In this document: one piece after another, positions 5,604-5,640 of the stretch
Layout: each line of letters opens with the position of its first letter
How positions within the stretch are numbered: the first letter of the stretch is position 1
Source of the DNA: Campylobacterales bacterium
GTDB lineage: Bacteria > Campylobacterota > Campylobacteria > Campylobacterales > Arcobacteraceae
Length of the DNA stretch: 5,640 nucleotides
Direction: 5' to 3'
NCBI GenBank assembly: GCA_019752775.1
Contig: JAIELU010000093.1
Span: 1-5,640, forward strand
Notes under the pieces: model-generated
The model's input: only the letters and a program-made list of their open reading frames with translations
What the model was told of the DNA's origin: nothing
The model's database searches: none
Position numbers and translations under genes: made by a program

Positions 5604-5640
5604 ATGGCAAATCACAAATCTTGCGAAAAAAGAGCTAGAC
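5604..5640 (+). CDS. rpsT: 30S ribosomal protein S20, N-terminus only (cut by window edge)
   Basis: ATG at 5604 opens MANHKSCEKRAR before the window ends. This matches the start of S20 (MAN-KS--KRA in E. coli and MANHKSAEKRAR-type in Campylobacter), a primary-binding protein of 16S rRNA in the small subunit. GAGG at 5591-5594, nine bases upstream, is a good ribosome binding site. Only 12 residues are visible, but the motif together with the neighbouring divergent glmM-lspA, as in H. pylori, makes the call strong. Residue 7 is Cys where Ala is usual in Campylobacter. The rest of the gene lies to the right. Confidence 0.88.
   Translation, partial: MANHKSCEKRAR

Noticed and set aside
1..5640. 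Search for CRISPR repeats, tRNA, insertion sequences or phage genes
   Set aside because: No regularly spaced repeats, cloverleaf-like stretch, transposase motif or terminal inverted repeats were seen on reading both strands.

Overview
The window is a strongly AT-rich piece of bacterial chromosome that looks like a Campylobacterota (epsilonproteobacterial) genome, most likely an Arcobacter-type organism. This rests on the base composition and codon use, the protein character, a 'GCTATAAT' style -10 box, and the lspA-glmM cluster placed divergently next to rpsT, an arrangement known from Helicobacter pylori (lspA, glmM, rpsT). The genus is an inference; no database search was possible.

Layout from the right edge. 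The first 12 codons of rpsT (ribosomal protein S20) start at 5604 on the + strand. Divergent from it, on the - strand, lie glmM (phosphoglucosamine mutase, peptidoglycan and LPS precursor synthesis) and lspA (lipoprotein signal peptidase), joined by an ATGA overlap. After a 66-base gap holding a good promoter come leuC (large subunit of an isopropylmalate dehydratase) and, two bases after its stop, mobA (molybdenum cofactor guanylyltransferase). After a further 85-base gap comes a flavoprotein of the type II sulfide:quinone oxidoreductase family, close to the mitochondrial enzyme, carrying an apparent twin-arginine export signal. The last 217 bases at the left edge hold no secure gene. There are two mutually exclusive weak candidates, a + strand partial frame and a - strand 35-codon membrane peptide, plus an AT-rich hairpin.

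Functionally this is mostly housekeeping: envelope precursor supply (glmM), lipoprotein maturation (lspA), leucine or a related 2-oxoacid pathway (leuC) and molybdopterin guanine dinucleotide cofactor (mobA). The accessory trait is periplasmic sulfide oxidation feeding the quinone pool. MobA products (MGD-enzymes) and the predicted exported oxidoreductase both often involve Tat export, but that link is thematic only. I see no mobile element, CRISPR array, tRNA or rRNA, and no clear sign of a novel multi-gene system. The points most worth a second look are the Tat-type signal on the sulfide oxidoreductase, the left-edge remnant, and two promoter regions with overlapping symmetry.
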